Below are positions 7,636-15,092 of a DNA stretch of 29,825 bases, in pieces. Under the pieces are notes generated by a model that saw nothing but the letters and a program-made list of their open reading frames with translations, made no database searches and was not told the DNA's origin. Source of the stretch: a virus. The stretch covers positions 1 to 29,825 of IMG/VR virus record IMGVR_UViG_3300008448_000429; one strand, written 5' to 3'. Each line of letters opens with the position of its first letter. Position 1 is the stretch's first letter. Made by a program: the position numbers and the translations under genes.

Positions 7636-10600
7636 TGGCGTACATAGGAGTAGAACCTGGAAGCAGGTCAATAAGAACAGTCACTAAACACGTTGCAACA
7701 GCCAGCCAGACAGTATTCAATGTCAATGGTGGATATGCAAAAGGTTACGTAGATGTTTTCAAACAAGGGTTAAAACTTGTTGAAGGCACAGACTATACTG
7801 CTACAGATAATCTCACCGTTGTATTAACATCCGGTGCATCATTAAATGATAAGATTGATATAGTAGCTTACAGTCCTCTAGCAATATACAGTGTTGTTTC
7901 AAAATCTGGTGATGCTATGACAGGGGACCTGACGGTTCCTAATATATCATCCACTGCAAATGTTATTGGTGCTAATGGTTACTTTACGCATCTAAAAGTA
8001 GATACAAATACAGTAGTAAACAGCTCCCTGGTTATAACAGGTAATACTGTTCAGACAGGTGATTTGAATCTAACTGGTAACTTAAACTTAAGTGGTAGTT
8101 TATCTATTACTGGTGAAGCAACTTCGGTTTCTACTCAGTCTCTGAGTGTTGAAGATTCAATTATTATCATGGCTTCAAATAATAGCCTTGATACTTTAGA
8201 TATTGGTTTTGCTGGTAGATATAACAACGGATCAGCTAATGTGTATGCTGGTATGGTTAGAAACGCTACAGATAAAGAATTTTATGTCTTTGTTGAGTAT
8301 GATACTATTCCAGGAAACGATATTGATCTAAGTGATCCATCGTTTCAAATAGCAAACTTACATGCAAATTTCAACGGTAACTTAATTTCAAATAGTGTAA
8401 CAGTAACACAGTTAAACGCTACTAACGGAACATTTACTTCATCAATTCTACTTACAGGTGATGCATCTGGATATAGACAAGAGTCAACTTCCATCTATGG
8501 TGGTGATGCTGGTGTAGGATATGGTAGAATTGAATATCATAATGATAAATGGATACTTAATGCTGGATCAGACAGCTCTAATACAGTAGTATTCAGAAGA
8601 GGTAATGAGGATAAGTCTTGGGTTGATAACGATGGTAGATTCACGGGGCCTCTAAGAGTACAAGGTACTCTAATTGCAAATGGTAGTGTTGGTACTGCAG
8701 GACAGGTACTAACTAGTAATGCAACTGGTGTATATTGGTCAGCTGCATCAGGTGGAGGTACTCCTGGTTCAACCAACACAACCATTCAGTTTAATGATAG
8801 TGGTGTTTTTGGTGGGGTAGCAAACCTTACGTTTGATAAAACTACCAACATATTGTCAGTTGGTAATAGTACAGTAAACACCCATGTAGCTGCTAATGGA
8901 ATCACGATTGCTGGTGAATCAGGTCTAGTTCCTTTCTCAAATTCTACAGGAACAGCTTTAGGACTATCAACAAGAAGGTGGGTGATATCAGCTAATACAG
9001 CTGACTTCACCGGTACTGTGACTGGAACTGTTGCTAATATGTCTACAAGCGTTAACTCTGCTTTGTTGACAGTAGGATCTAGTTTTATTGCTAATACTAC
9101 TGGTGCATATCACACTGGTACTGTCAATGCAGCAAGCCTTACAGTTGGATCTAACTTTATTGCTAATGTAACAGGTGTGTATCATACTGGAACGGTCAAT
9201 GCAGCTAGTTTGACTACGACTGGTGTAGTAGTAAACACCACTGCCATAGTTCCAACATCCAACAGTATTCTTCTTGGAAATTCAACAGGTAGATTTGTTT
9301 TATCAGCTAATACTGGTGACTTCAGTAGTACTTTAACTGGTACTAGTGCAAATATGTCAGTTGGAGTAAACTCATCATTATTAACAGTTGGAACTAGCTT
9401 CATTGCCAACACAACCGGTGCTTACCATACAGGTACAGTTAATGCAGCTAGCATCACTACATCTGGTGTAGTTACAAACACAACTGCTGTTACTCCAACA
9501 TCTAATACTATACTTCTTGGTAACTCAACTGGTAGATTTGTTTTATCAGCTAACACTGGTGACTTCAGTGGTGCAGTCACTGGTACAACAGCTAATATGT
9601 CTACTAGTGTCAACTCCGCACTCTTGACTGTTGGGTCTAGTTTTATTGCTAATACTACTGGAGCATATCATACAGGCACAGTTAATGCTTCAAGTTTTAC
9701 TACCACTGGTATATTAGCTAATACCACTGCTTTAGTTGCAACATCAAATACTATTCTGTTAGGTAACTCAACAGGTAGATTTGTACTGTCAGCAAACACT
9801 GGTGACTTTACTGGAACAGTAACTGGTACAGTAGCAAATATGTCAACCAGCGTCAATTCTGCTTTACTGACAGTTGGATCGGATTTTATAGCAAATACTA
9901 CAGGTGCATATCATACAGGTACGGTCAATGCATCCAGCTTTACAACTTCTGGGTTGGTTGCAAATGTTACTGCATTGGTGCCAACATCAAATAGTATACT
10001 TTTAGGAAATTCTATTGCTCGTTGGGTACTCAATGCTAATAGTGGTAACTTCACTGCTAATATAACAATGAACAGTAATTACATTACTGGATTAAGTGAC
10101 CCAGTCAATGCTCAGGATGCTGCTACTAAGGCTTATGTTGATACGTTCCAGCAGGGCTTACACATCCATGATTCTTGTGACGTTGCAACAACCGATACCT
10201 TAGCTGTCTTAAGTAGTGGCTCAGTAACATACAATAATGGAACATCCGGTGTTGGCGCCAATCTGACTTTAGGTGTAGCTTTGACTACCATTGACGGATA
10301 CACACTCAACGATGGTGACCGTATCCTCGTCAAAAATGAATCAAATACAGCGCACAACGGAATATATGAAAGAACATCATCTACAGTTCTAACTAGAGCA
10401 ACTGATTTTGATACCGCAACAGAAATAGCTGGTGGTGATTTCACATTTGTTACTAATGGTACTCTTTACAACAGTACTGGATGGGTGCAGTCTGATGAAG
10501 TATCAACGGTTGGAACAGATCCAATCACGTTCACTCAATTTTCTGGTGCTGGAACATTTACAGCTGGCAACTATCTATATTTGAATGGTAATCAGTTTAA

Positions 10601-11474
10601 TGTTAATGCAACTACTACAAGTACTGCATCGGTTGTAATAGCAAGAGACGCGGATCAAAACTTTGGAGCCAACACTGCCAATTTATTAAATGTAAATGTA
10701 ACTACAAACGCAAACCTCAATCAAGTTCAGCTAGCCAATCTTACTGTTTCTGATACAATAACTTTAGACAATAACAAACAAATTGGCTTTAAAACCCTTA
10801 GTGGTAATAAGGTTCGTTTGATTCATCAAAATGATGATAACACTGTTTTATATACAACAAATACCGCTGGTGGTGATAGAACCGTATTTTCACTTTTCGC
10901 CAATAGCGTAACTTCCAACTTACAGATTCATACTCCACTAGAACCGCTTGGTAAGGTTGTAGCAAATGGAAGTTCTGGTAGTTCGGGTGATGTTTTATAT
11001 TCGAATGGTACAGCTACTTACTGGGCTGCTCCATCTGGAGGAGGTGGTACGCCAGGTGGATCTAATACTACAATCCAGTATAATGATAGCGGATCGTTTG
11101 GAGGTAGTGCTGGGTTTACATTTGATGAGAGTTCTAATAATGTAACAGTTGCAAACACATTCACTGCACCAATCATGACAACTGGTGCATCTAAATTCCT
11201 TGCAAATACAACCGTAGTTCAGTTTCCATTCTCATTCCAGGCAAACGATTCTGCAGTATTAATGCAGACATTCATGGTTGCAAATAGCTCTGGTTTTAAT
11301 GTTGGGGCTAATGTTAATCTTACAACTACTACAATAAAGGTTGGAAACTCGACGGTAAATAGTGTAGTCAATTCTACTTCTTTCGCGCTTGGTAAACAAG
11401 TTAGTGGGAACTCTAACACAGTTTATCAAGTTTATAATGAAACAACTAATAGTTTAGACACGGTGTTCGTATAA
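7635..11474 (+). CDS. Long tail fibre with tandem 81-residue repeats (1279 aa)
   Basis: The N-terminal ~100 residues (MAYIGVEPGSRSIRTV, then FKQGLKLVEGTDYTA) are a fibre attachment domain, followed by SGDAMTGDLTV, another standard fibre motif. The segment near residues 175-200 (LSVEDSIIIMASNN, LDIGFAGRY) is shared with the 571-aa fibre. ANG/QVL/YW and NTTIQFNDSG modules precede the repeat array (residues 441 to about 808). After it come QDAATKAYVD near residue 831, a 'DGYTLNDGDRILVKNES...NGIYER' domain common in phage fibres (about 850-970), and another pair of ANG and NTTIQYNDSG modules. It is very rich in N, T, S and G with NxT/NxS tripeptides throughout. It is probably the main long fibre of this cluster; it resembles no T4 fibre closely. 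Confidence 0.8.
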   Translation: MAYIGVEPGSRSIRTVTKHVATASQTVFNVNGGYAKGYVDVFKQGLKLVEGTDYTATDNLTVVLTSGASLNDKIDIVAYSPLAIYSVVSKSGDAMTGDLTVPNISSTANVIGANGYFTHLKVDTNTVVNSSLVITGNTVQTGDLNLTGNLNLSGSLSITGEATSVSTQSLSVEDSIIIMASNNSLDTLDIGFAGRYNNGSANVYAGMVRNATDKEFYVFVEYDTIPGNDIDLSDPSFQIANLHANFNGNLISNSVTVTQLNATNGTFTSSILLTGDASGYRQESTSIYGGDAGVGYGRIEYHNDKWILNAGSDSSNTVVFRRGNEDKSWVDNDGRFTGPLRVQGTLIANGSVGTAGQVLTSNATGVYWSAASGGGTPGSTNTTIQFNDSGVFGGVANLTFDKTTNILSVGNSTVNTHVAANGITIAGESGLVPFSNSTGTALGLSTRRWVISANTADFTGTVTGTVANMSTSVNSALLTVGSSFIANTTGAYHTGTVNAASLTVGSNFIANVTGVYHTGTVNAASLTTTGVVVNTTAIVPTSNSILLGNSTGRFVLSANTGDFSSTLTGTSANMSVGVNSSLLTVGTSFIANTTGAYHTGTVNAASITTSGVVTNTTAVTPTSNTILLGNSTGRFVLSANTGDFSGAVTGTTANMSTSVNSALLTVGSSFIANTTGAYHTGTVNASSFTTTGILANTTALVATSNTILLGNSTGRFVLSANTGDFTGTVTGTVANMSTSVNSALLTVGSDFIANTTGAYHTGTVNASSFTTSGLVANVTALVPTSNSILLGNSIARWVLNANSGNFTANITMNSNYITGLSDPVNAQDAATKAYVDTFQQGLHIHDSCDVATTDTLAVLSSGSVTYNNGTSGVGANLTLGVALTTIDGYTLNDGDRILVKNESNTAHNGIYERTSSTVLTRATDFDTATEIAGGDFTFVTNGTLYNSTGWVQSDEVSTVGTDPITFTQFSGAGTFTAGNYLYLNGNQFNVNATTTSTASVVIARDADQNFGANTANLLNVNVTTNANLNQVQLANLTVSDTITLDNNKQIGFKTLSGNKVRLIHQNDDNTVLYTTNTAGGDRTVFSLFANSVTSNLQIHTPLEPLGKVVANGSSGSSGDVLYSNGTATYWAAPSGGGGTPGGSNTTIQYNDSGSFGGSAGFTFDESSNNVTVANTFTAPIMTTGASKFLANTTVVQFPFSFQANDSAVLMQTFMVANSSGFNVGANVNLTTTTIKVGNSTVNSVVNSTSFALGKQVSGNSNTVYQVYNETTNSLDTVFV
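8955..10058 (+). repeat. Tandem 243-bp-period repeats in the 1279-aa fibre
   Basis: Units start at 8955 (315 bp, with an internal duplication), 9270, 9513 and 9756 (243 bp each), with a partial unit at 9999 that fades after about 20 codons. Each full unit encodes LLGNSTGRFVLSANTGDFS, then ANMS, SLLTVG, FIANTTGAYHTGTVNA and a TSN end. Spacing of the three full units is exactly 243 bp. Synonymous differences between units show that they are not recent copies. Confidence 0.92.
9066..9209 (+). repeat. Nested 72-bp duplication within the first fibre repeat
   Basis: Two in-frame 24-codon copies (9066-9137 and 9138-9209) encode LTVGSSFIANTTGAYHTG and LTVGSNFIANVTGVYHTG plus a shared TVNAAS end. The extra copy makes the first unit 105 instead of 81 residues. 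Confidence 0.9.
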
Positions 11475-11692
11475 TGCCTACAGCAAATAGATTATATGCA
11501 AATGGAAACTTTGTTGCCAATACTTTTGATGAAGTGACTCTATCTGTTCACAGAACAGAATTGAATACAACCTATGCAAATGATTTAGACGAGCTAAATA
11601 TTAGTCCAATAGCTTCTGGTTTAGCTAGAAGAATGTATGCGAATGGTATGTTATCTGTTGCAGGTGAGTTTGATGAAGTTACTAGTTTATAA
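11474..11692 (+). CDS. Small internally duplicated protein (72 aa)
   Basis: The ATG overlaps the stop of the long fibre gene. The protein consists of two similar halves: RLYANGNFVANTFDEVT near the N-terminus and RMYANGMLSVAGEFDEVT near the C-terminus, joined by a helical-looking linker (HRTELNTTYANDLDELN). The YANG tetrapeptide also occurs in the fibre modules of this cluster. There is no known domain. The twofold design and location suggest a connector, cap or assembly factor between the long fibre and the collagen-like fibres, but this is only inference. Confidence 0.6.
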   Translation: MPTANRLYANGNFVANTFDEVTLSVHRTELNTTYANDLDELNISPIASGLARRMYANGMLSVAGEFDEVTSL

Positions 11693-11704
11693 CACGGTGA
11701 ATAA

Positions 11705-12517
11705 ATGGCTAGATTAAAAAGTGGGTCAAGAGTTTACGGAACAGTTTACGCAAATACTGCCTTCACTATTGGTAACAATATAGCACCAATTTTTACTGCG
11801 AACACTTCTGGAATATATCCATTTTCAAATACTAATCCTGGAGCTAATTTTGGTAACACCACTTCTAGGTGGGAAGTTTTTGCAAACACTGCTGACTTAT
11901 CGGCTAACGGCACTGTTTCAATAGAAGTAGGTGGTAATGCAAGAATAAACGCTACCGGATTTTGGGTTGGTCCTTCGGCTGGACCTCCGGGACCTCCAGG
12001 TCCCCCAGGACCTGCAGGTCCTGCTGGGTCTACTGGTCCAGGTACACCTGGTCCTACAGGACCAGTAGGACCTAGTCCCCCTGGTCCAGAAGGAAGGTTT
12101 GGGAATGCAGGAGAGGGTAACGGCTATAGACAACCAATTGGGTGGACAGGTACGCCAGCACTTGTCATAGATTTGTATTTTGATAATTTTAATTATTTTA
12201 CATTCCTGCCTACGTATTATAATTCACAAATGATCACGATGTCAGGATTATACATACATAATGTACTGGCATCTAACGCAGCTTTAGCACCATCTTCAAG
12301 ATTTGTAAGAACTCAATCTCATGGACTTTATTGGACTGGTTCGACAGTCACAGTTGACAATCCAACTGCTGTTGGAACATCTTTTGGTACAAACAGAGCA
12401 TTATTTACCGGAAATACTACTAGTTTCTTTCTTACTTTTAACTCAGGCCATGTGGCTCCTGCTGGAAACAGTCTTCAGTATTTCAATTATTATATGTATC
12501 ACTATTTTTCATATTAA
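11705..12517 (+). CDS. Collagen-like tail fibre protein 1 (270 aa)
   Basis: The N-terminal domain (about residues 1-90) contains FANTADLSANGTV after a TSRWEV segment, the same module that repeats in the 1279-aa fibre, and ends in INATGFWVGP. A Gly-X-Y stretch occupies residues 93-133: three GPP, two GPA and mixed triplets, with register breaks at 111-112 and 125-126. Four prolines sit in the Y position. The C-terminal ~135 residues form a compact aromatic-rich domain (GLYIHN, then HGLYWTG), likely the receptor-binding or trimerising head, ending in a tyrosine-rich tail. It is paralogous over its full length to the next gene. Collagen-like stretches in phage fibres are known; they form trimeric stalks. 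Confidence 0.82.
   Translation: MARLKSGSRVYGTVYANTAFTIGNNIAPIFTANTSGIYPFSNTNPGANFGNTTSRWEVFANTADLSANGTVSIEVGGNARINATGFWVGPSAGPPGPPGPPGPAGPAGSTGPGTPGPTGPVGPSPPGPEGRFGNAGEGNGYRQPIGWTGTPALVIDLYFDNFNYFTFLPTYYNSQMITMSGLYIHNVLASNAALAPSSRFVRTQSHGLYWTGSTVTVDNPTAVGTSFGTNRALFTGNTTSFFLTFNSGHVAPAGNSLQYFNYYMYHYFSY
11981..12103 (+). repeat. Collagen-like Gly-X-Y coding repeat 1
   Basis: This is a run of GGN-CCN-NNN triplet codons encoding about 13 Gly-X-Y units with two register breaks. It is locally GC-rich compared with the surrounding AT-rich sequence because of the Gly and Pro codons. Confidence 0.9.
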
Positions 12518-12529
12518 ATAATATTTACC

Positions 12530-13357
12530 ATGGCACAACTTAAAGACGGAACAAGAATTTTCGGAGCATTTGCAGCTAATACAGAGCTTGCAATTGGAAA
12601 CACTTCAACAGTTTTTGTTAGAGCTAACACTTCAGGAGTATTTCCACTTTCTAATACTGAGGGATCCTCTTTTGGAAGTTCTACTCAAAGATGGAATCTA
12701 GTAGCTAATACGGTTAATGTTTCTGGTAATGGTACGGTTGCTATAAGGGCAGGTGGAGTTAATGTTATTAACGCTACAGGGTTTTGGACTGGCCCAACAA
12801 CAAACATTGGTGGTCCTCCTGGTCCTGGTGGCCCTCCAGGCCCTCCAGGACCGCCAGGACCTCCTGGAGCAGGACCACCAGGACCTCCTGGACCATCAGG
12901 AGCTCCTGGTCCCACTGGACCACCAGGTCCAGGAGGAGGTAGCCAGCCCAATATTGGTGCAACAGGAATATTTTATTTCGGAAATCCACCAGCGGTAACT
13001 CAAATTGTTGATATCTCAAGTCTTTTTTATCAAAACGCAACTTTTTATGGTAGTATAATGGTTAACATGCATGGACTGTATCTACCAAACGCATTTGGAG
13101 CAAACGCTGCAACTGGGCGAGAAAGCTTTCAAAGAAATCTGACAGCTGGAATTTATTGGAACAATACTACTTGGACAGTTGATGGTCTTGCATCATTTGG
13201 ATCTGCTGGTGGCCCTGCTAACTTTCCTACATCAAGAGCTAACATTGTTGGAAATACAACTGGAGTGTTCCTTTCTTTTGGTATTAGATTACCTGCTCCA
13301 GGTGTAAACAATTCACAAACCAGTTATGCATATAGAGGTTTCACTACAGCTTATTAA
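12530..13357 (+). CDS. Collagen-like tail fibre protein 2 (275 aa)
   Basis: It has the same architecture as the preceding gene. The N-terminal domain (MAQLKDGTRIFGAFAANTE, then STQRWNLVANTVNVSGNGTV and INATGFWTGP) aligns without large gaps. The collagen stretch at residues 95-138 is longer and purer, with eight GPP triplets, one two-residue interruption (Gly113-Ala114) and nine Y-position prolines. The C-terminal domain again has MHGLYLPN, AGIYWNN and VGNTTGVFLSF. The pair are tandem duplicates that have diverged most in the C-terminal head, as expected for receptor-binding fibres. A 2OG-Fe(II) oxygenase lies 386 bases downstream in the same gene run. Confidence 0.83.
   Translation: MAQLKDGTRIFGAFAANTELAIGNTSTVFVRANTSGVFPLSNTEGSSFGSSTQRWNLVANTVNVSGNGTVAIRAGGVNVINATGFWTGPTTNIGGPPGPGGPPGPPGPPGPPGAGPPGPPGPSGAPGPTGPPGPGGGSQPNIGATGIFYFGNPPAVTQIVDISSLFYQNATFYGSIMVNMHGLYLPNAFGANAATGRESFQRNLTAGIYWNNTTWTVDGLASFGSAGGPANFPTSRANIVGNTTGVFLSFGIRLPAPGVNNSQTSYAYRGFTTAY
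12812..12943 (+). repeat. Collagen-like Gly-X-Y coding repeat 2
   Basis: Fourteen Gly-X-Y triplets, eight of them GPP, are interrupted once by a two-residue Gly-Ala. The GGN/CCN codon run produces spurious Gly/Pro- and Gln/Leu-rich open frames on both strands. Confidence 0.92.
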
Positions 13358-13381
13358 TTATTATTTTTATGGAGAGGAAAA

Positions 13382-13735
13382 ATGGAAGTAACAAGAGCGC
13401 CTAGGTGGATGTTATCAAAAGAACGTACAGAAGAAAGAGATGAAACTCCTGTCTTGGTTTCTGTAAAATTTGTAGCAGAAAGTATTGATTTTGAGTTGAG
13501 GCCCGATGCTGAAGTACTAAATAAAGTTTGTATTTTTGCGTCCGTTGATGGGTTAACAACGGACGAAGGCGAACCCTGTATTCTAACTAATCCAGTTTTT
13601 GATTTTGACTGTGTTTTTGACCTAGATGCACCTGACGCAGAACATAAAGTATTGGAAGGGTTTTATAATCACCCAAGATTACAGGAAGTGATGGATTATT
13701 ATAGGAAACGTTTTAGTCATATTTTAGAAAGATGA
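13382..13735 (+). CDS. Unrecognised acidic protein between collagen fibres and oxygenase (117 aa)
   Basis: I do not recognise this protein. It has a clear GGAGAGG Shine-Dalgarno sequence before the ATG. The N-terminus is basic and helical (RAPRWMLSKERTEER), the middle is strand-rich (VLVSVKFVAESIDFEL), followed by an acidic stretch with DFDCVFDLDAPDAE (around residues 73-86) and a C-terminal helix HPRLQEVMDYYRKRF. There is no signal peptide, membrane segment or known catalytic motif. Its composition is ordinary and charged, unlike the N/S/T-rich virion proteins upstream, so it is more likely soluble than structural. It is seven bases upstream of the oxygenase ATG, and its stop overlaps that gene's AGGAT, implying coupled expression. 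Confidence 0.65.
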   Translation: MEVTRAPRWMLSKERTEERDETPVLVSVKFVAESIDFELRPDAEVLNKVCIFASVDGLTTDEGEPCILTNPVFDFDCVFDLDAPDAEHKVLEGFYNHPRLQEVMDYYRKRFSHILER

Positions 13736-13742
13736 GGATATT

Positions 13743-14321
13743 ATGAGAGGTGAATGGTGCTATTGGAAAAGCTATTTTGATAAATCATTTTGCGAGCAAG
13801 TGCTTGATAAAGGATTAAAATTACCTGGAAGAGAAGCAAATATGGGTCCTTTTGGTAATATAACCAACAAAGATTTTAGAACAAGCACAATCAGATTTAT
13901 TCATGAATACAATAAAGAATTTGAATTTTTATTTGATATTGTATGGAAGCTTGCTATTAAAACAAATTATAGATGGTTTGATTTTCATTTAAATAAACTT
14001 GAATCTATACAACTTGCAGAATATGATTCTGCTGAGCAAGGTCACTATGACAAACACATTGATACGTTTTGGGTCAATCCATTAAAGTCTGGAGCGCAAA
14101 GAAAGTTGTCTGCTATAATTCAGCTTTCGGACCCAAACGATTATGAAGGAGGTGAATTTGTGTTACACGGTGCACAGATGGAAAAGCCTAAAAGTGAAGA
14201 TATCAAACAGCAAGGAACAATTTTGTTCTTCCCTTCATTTATGGAACACCAGTTGATGCCAGTAACTTCTGGTAAAAGATATAGTCTTGCTTGTTGGTTT
14301 GAAGGGCCAAGTTTCAGATAA
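13743..14321 (+). CDS. 2-oxoglutarate/Fe(II)-dependent dioxygenase, prolyl 4-hydroxylase-like (192 aa)
   Basis: This is a single double-stranded beta-helix dioxygenase domain. The iron triad is visible as H105-x-D107 (in HYDKHIDTFW) and His169 (FMEHQ). Arg179 in SGKRYSLACWF is the 2-oxoglutarate anchor, and YEGGEFVLHG is the conserved loop before the distal strands. The N-terminus MRGEWCYWKSYF is typical of the version found in marine T4-like phages. Such enzymes couple oxidative decarboxylation of 2-oxoglutarate to hydroxylation of a substrate; the closest families include prolyl 4-hydroxylases and PiuC/PKHD-type proteins. It sits between two collagen-like genes and the neck gene. I infer that Gly-X-Pro stretches of the neighbouring fibres may be the substrate; other protein or small-molecule substrates are possible. 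Confidence 0.87.
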   Translation: MRGEWCYWKSYFDKSFCEQVLDKGLKLPGREANMGPFGNITNKDFRTSTIRFIHEYNKEFEFLFDIVWKLAIKTNYRWFDFHLNKLESIQLAEYDSAEQGHYDKHIDTFWVNPLKSGAQRKLSAIIQLSDPNDYEGGEFVLHGAQMEKPKSEDIKQQGTILFFPSFMEHQLMPVTSGKRYSLACWFEGPSFR

Positions 14322-14327
14322 TAAATA
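14320..14327 (+). promoter_or_regulatory. Candidate T4-type late promoter (AATAAATA) upstream of gene 13
   Basis: AATAAATA matches the late consensus at 7 of 8 positions. It overlaps the stop codon of the oxygenase gene and is followed by a 24-base leader containing AAGGAAAA before the gene 13 ATG. Confidence 0.5.
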
Positions 14328-14350
14328 TACAAAAACATTAAGGAAAATAA

Positions 14351-15091
14351 ATGGCCGTACCTACAACAAGATCAGAATTCAAAGAGTTTTGCTTACGCAA
14401 GCTAGGTAAACCTGTTATTGAAATTAATGTTGATGATGATCAGGTAGAAGATAGAATTGATGAATCTTTGAGATATTTCTGGGATTATCATTTTGATGGT
14501 ACAGAAAGAACTTATTATAAACATATTATAACATCCCAGGATAAAACAAATCAGTATATAACGATGCCTGAAAACATCATAGGGGCTGTTCGTATATTTG
14601 ATATTGGTGATCCAATGGTGTCCAATAACTTGTTTGATATTCGATACCAGATTGCTTTGAATGACTTGTATACCCTCACATCCGTTTCTATGATTCCATA
14701 CTACATGGCTTTTCAGCATATTCAATTATTGGAACAGCTATTAGTAGGTAAACAGTTCATAAGATACAACAGACACAGGGATAGACTACATCTTGATATG
14801 AACTGGGATAAGGTTACTGTTGGTAACTATTTAATTGTTGAAGCATTTGAGATTGTAGATCCAGAAGTGTTTCCGGATGTTTGGGCTGATAGATGGCTTC
14901 AAGAATACACATCTCAAAAAATTAAACAACAATGGGGAGCAAACTTAATTAAATTTACTGGTATGGAGCTTCCCGGTGGTGTCAAATTCAACGGTCAAAA
15001 GTTGTATGATGATGCAACCAATAAGTTAGAAAAAATGGAAGAGGAGATGATCTTGAATTATTCTCTTCCAGTTACCGATATGATTGGATAA
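14351..15091 (+). CDS. 13: Neck protein gp13
   Basis: The 246-aa protein follows T4 gp13. It has an N-terminal helical region (TRSEFKEFCLRKLGKPV, EINVDDDQVEDRIDESLRYF), then YITMPENIIGAVRIFDIG and a C-terminal half with DRWLQEYTSQKIKQQWG. It is somewhat shorter than T4 gp13 (about 309 aa). gp13 and gp14 form the neck that seals the packaged head and provides the tail docking site. It is the first gene of the conserved 13-14-15-16-17-18-19-20 series. AAGGAAA precedes the ATG. Confidence 0.92.
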   Translation: MAVPTTRSEFKEFCLRKLGKPVIEINVDDDQVEDRIDESLRYFWDYHFDGTERTYYKHIITSQDKTNQYITMPENIIGAVRIFDIGDPMVSNNLFDIRYQIALNDLYTLTSVSMIPYYMAFQHIQLLEQLLVGKQFIRYNRHRDRLHLDMNWDKVTVGNYLIVEAFEIVDPEVFPDVWADRWLQEYTSQKIKQQWGANLIKFTGMELPGGVKFNGQKLYDDATNKLEKMEEEMILNYSLPVTDMIG

Positions 15092-15092
15092 A

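Noticed and set aside
8955-10058. Regular repeats considered as a possible CRISPR array or non-coding repeat
   Set aside because: Unit length is a multiple of three, the reading frame is open throughout and there are no spacers; it is a coding repeat.
12685-13040. Gly/Pro-rich and Leu/Gln-rich open frames on the minus strand and in another plus frame across the collagen repeat
   Set aside because: They are produced by the GGN-CCN triplet repeat, which lacks stops in most frames; they have no ribosome sites and lie inside a clear gene.
15084-15092. TTG start nine bases upstream for gene 14
   Set aside because: The ATG at 15093 is standard, sits directly after the gp13 stop and gives the usual gp14 N-terminus.
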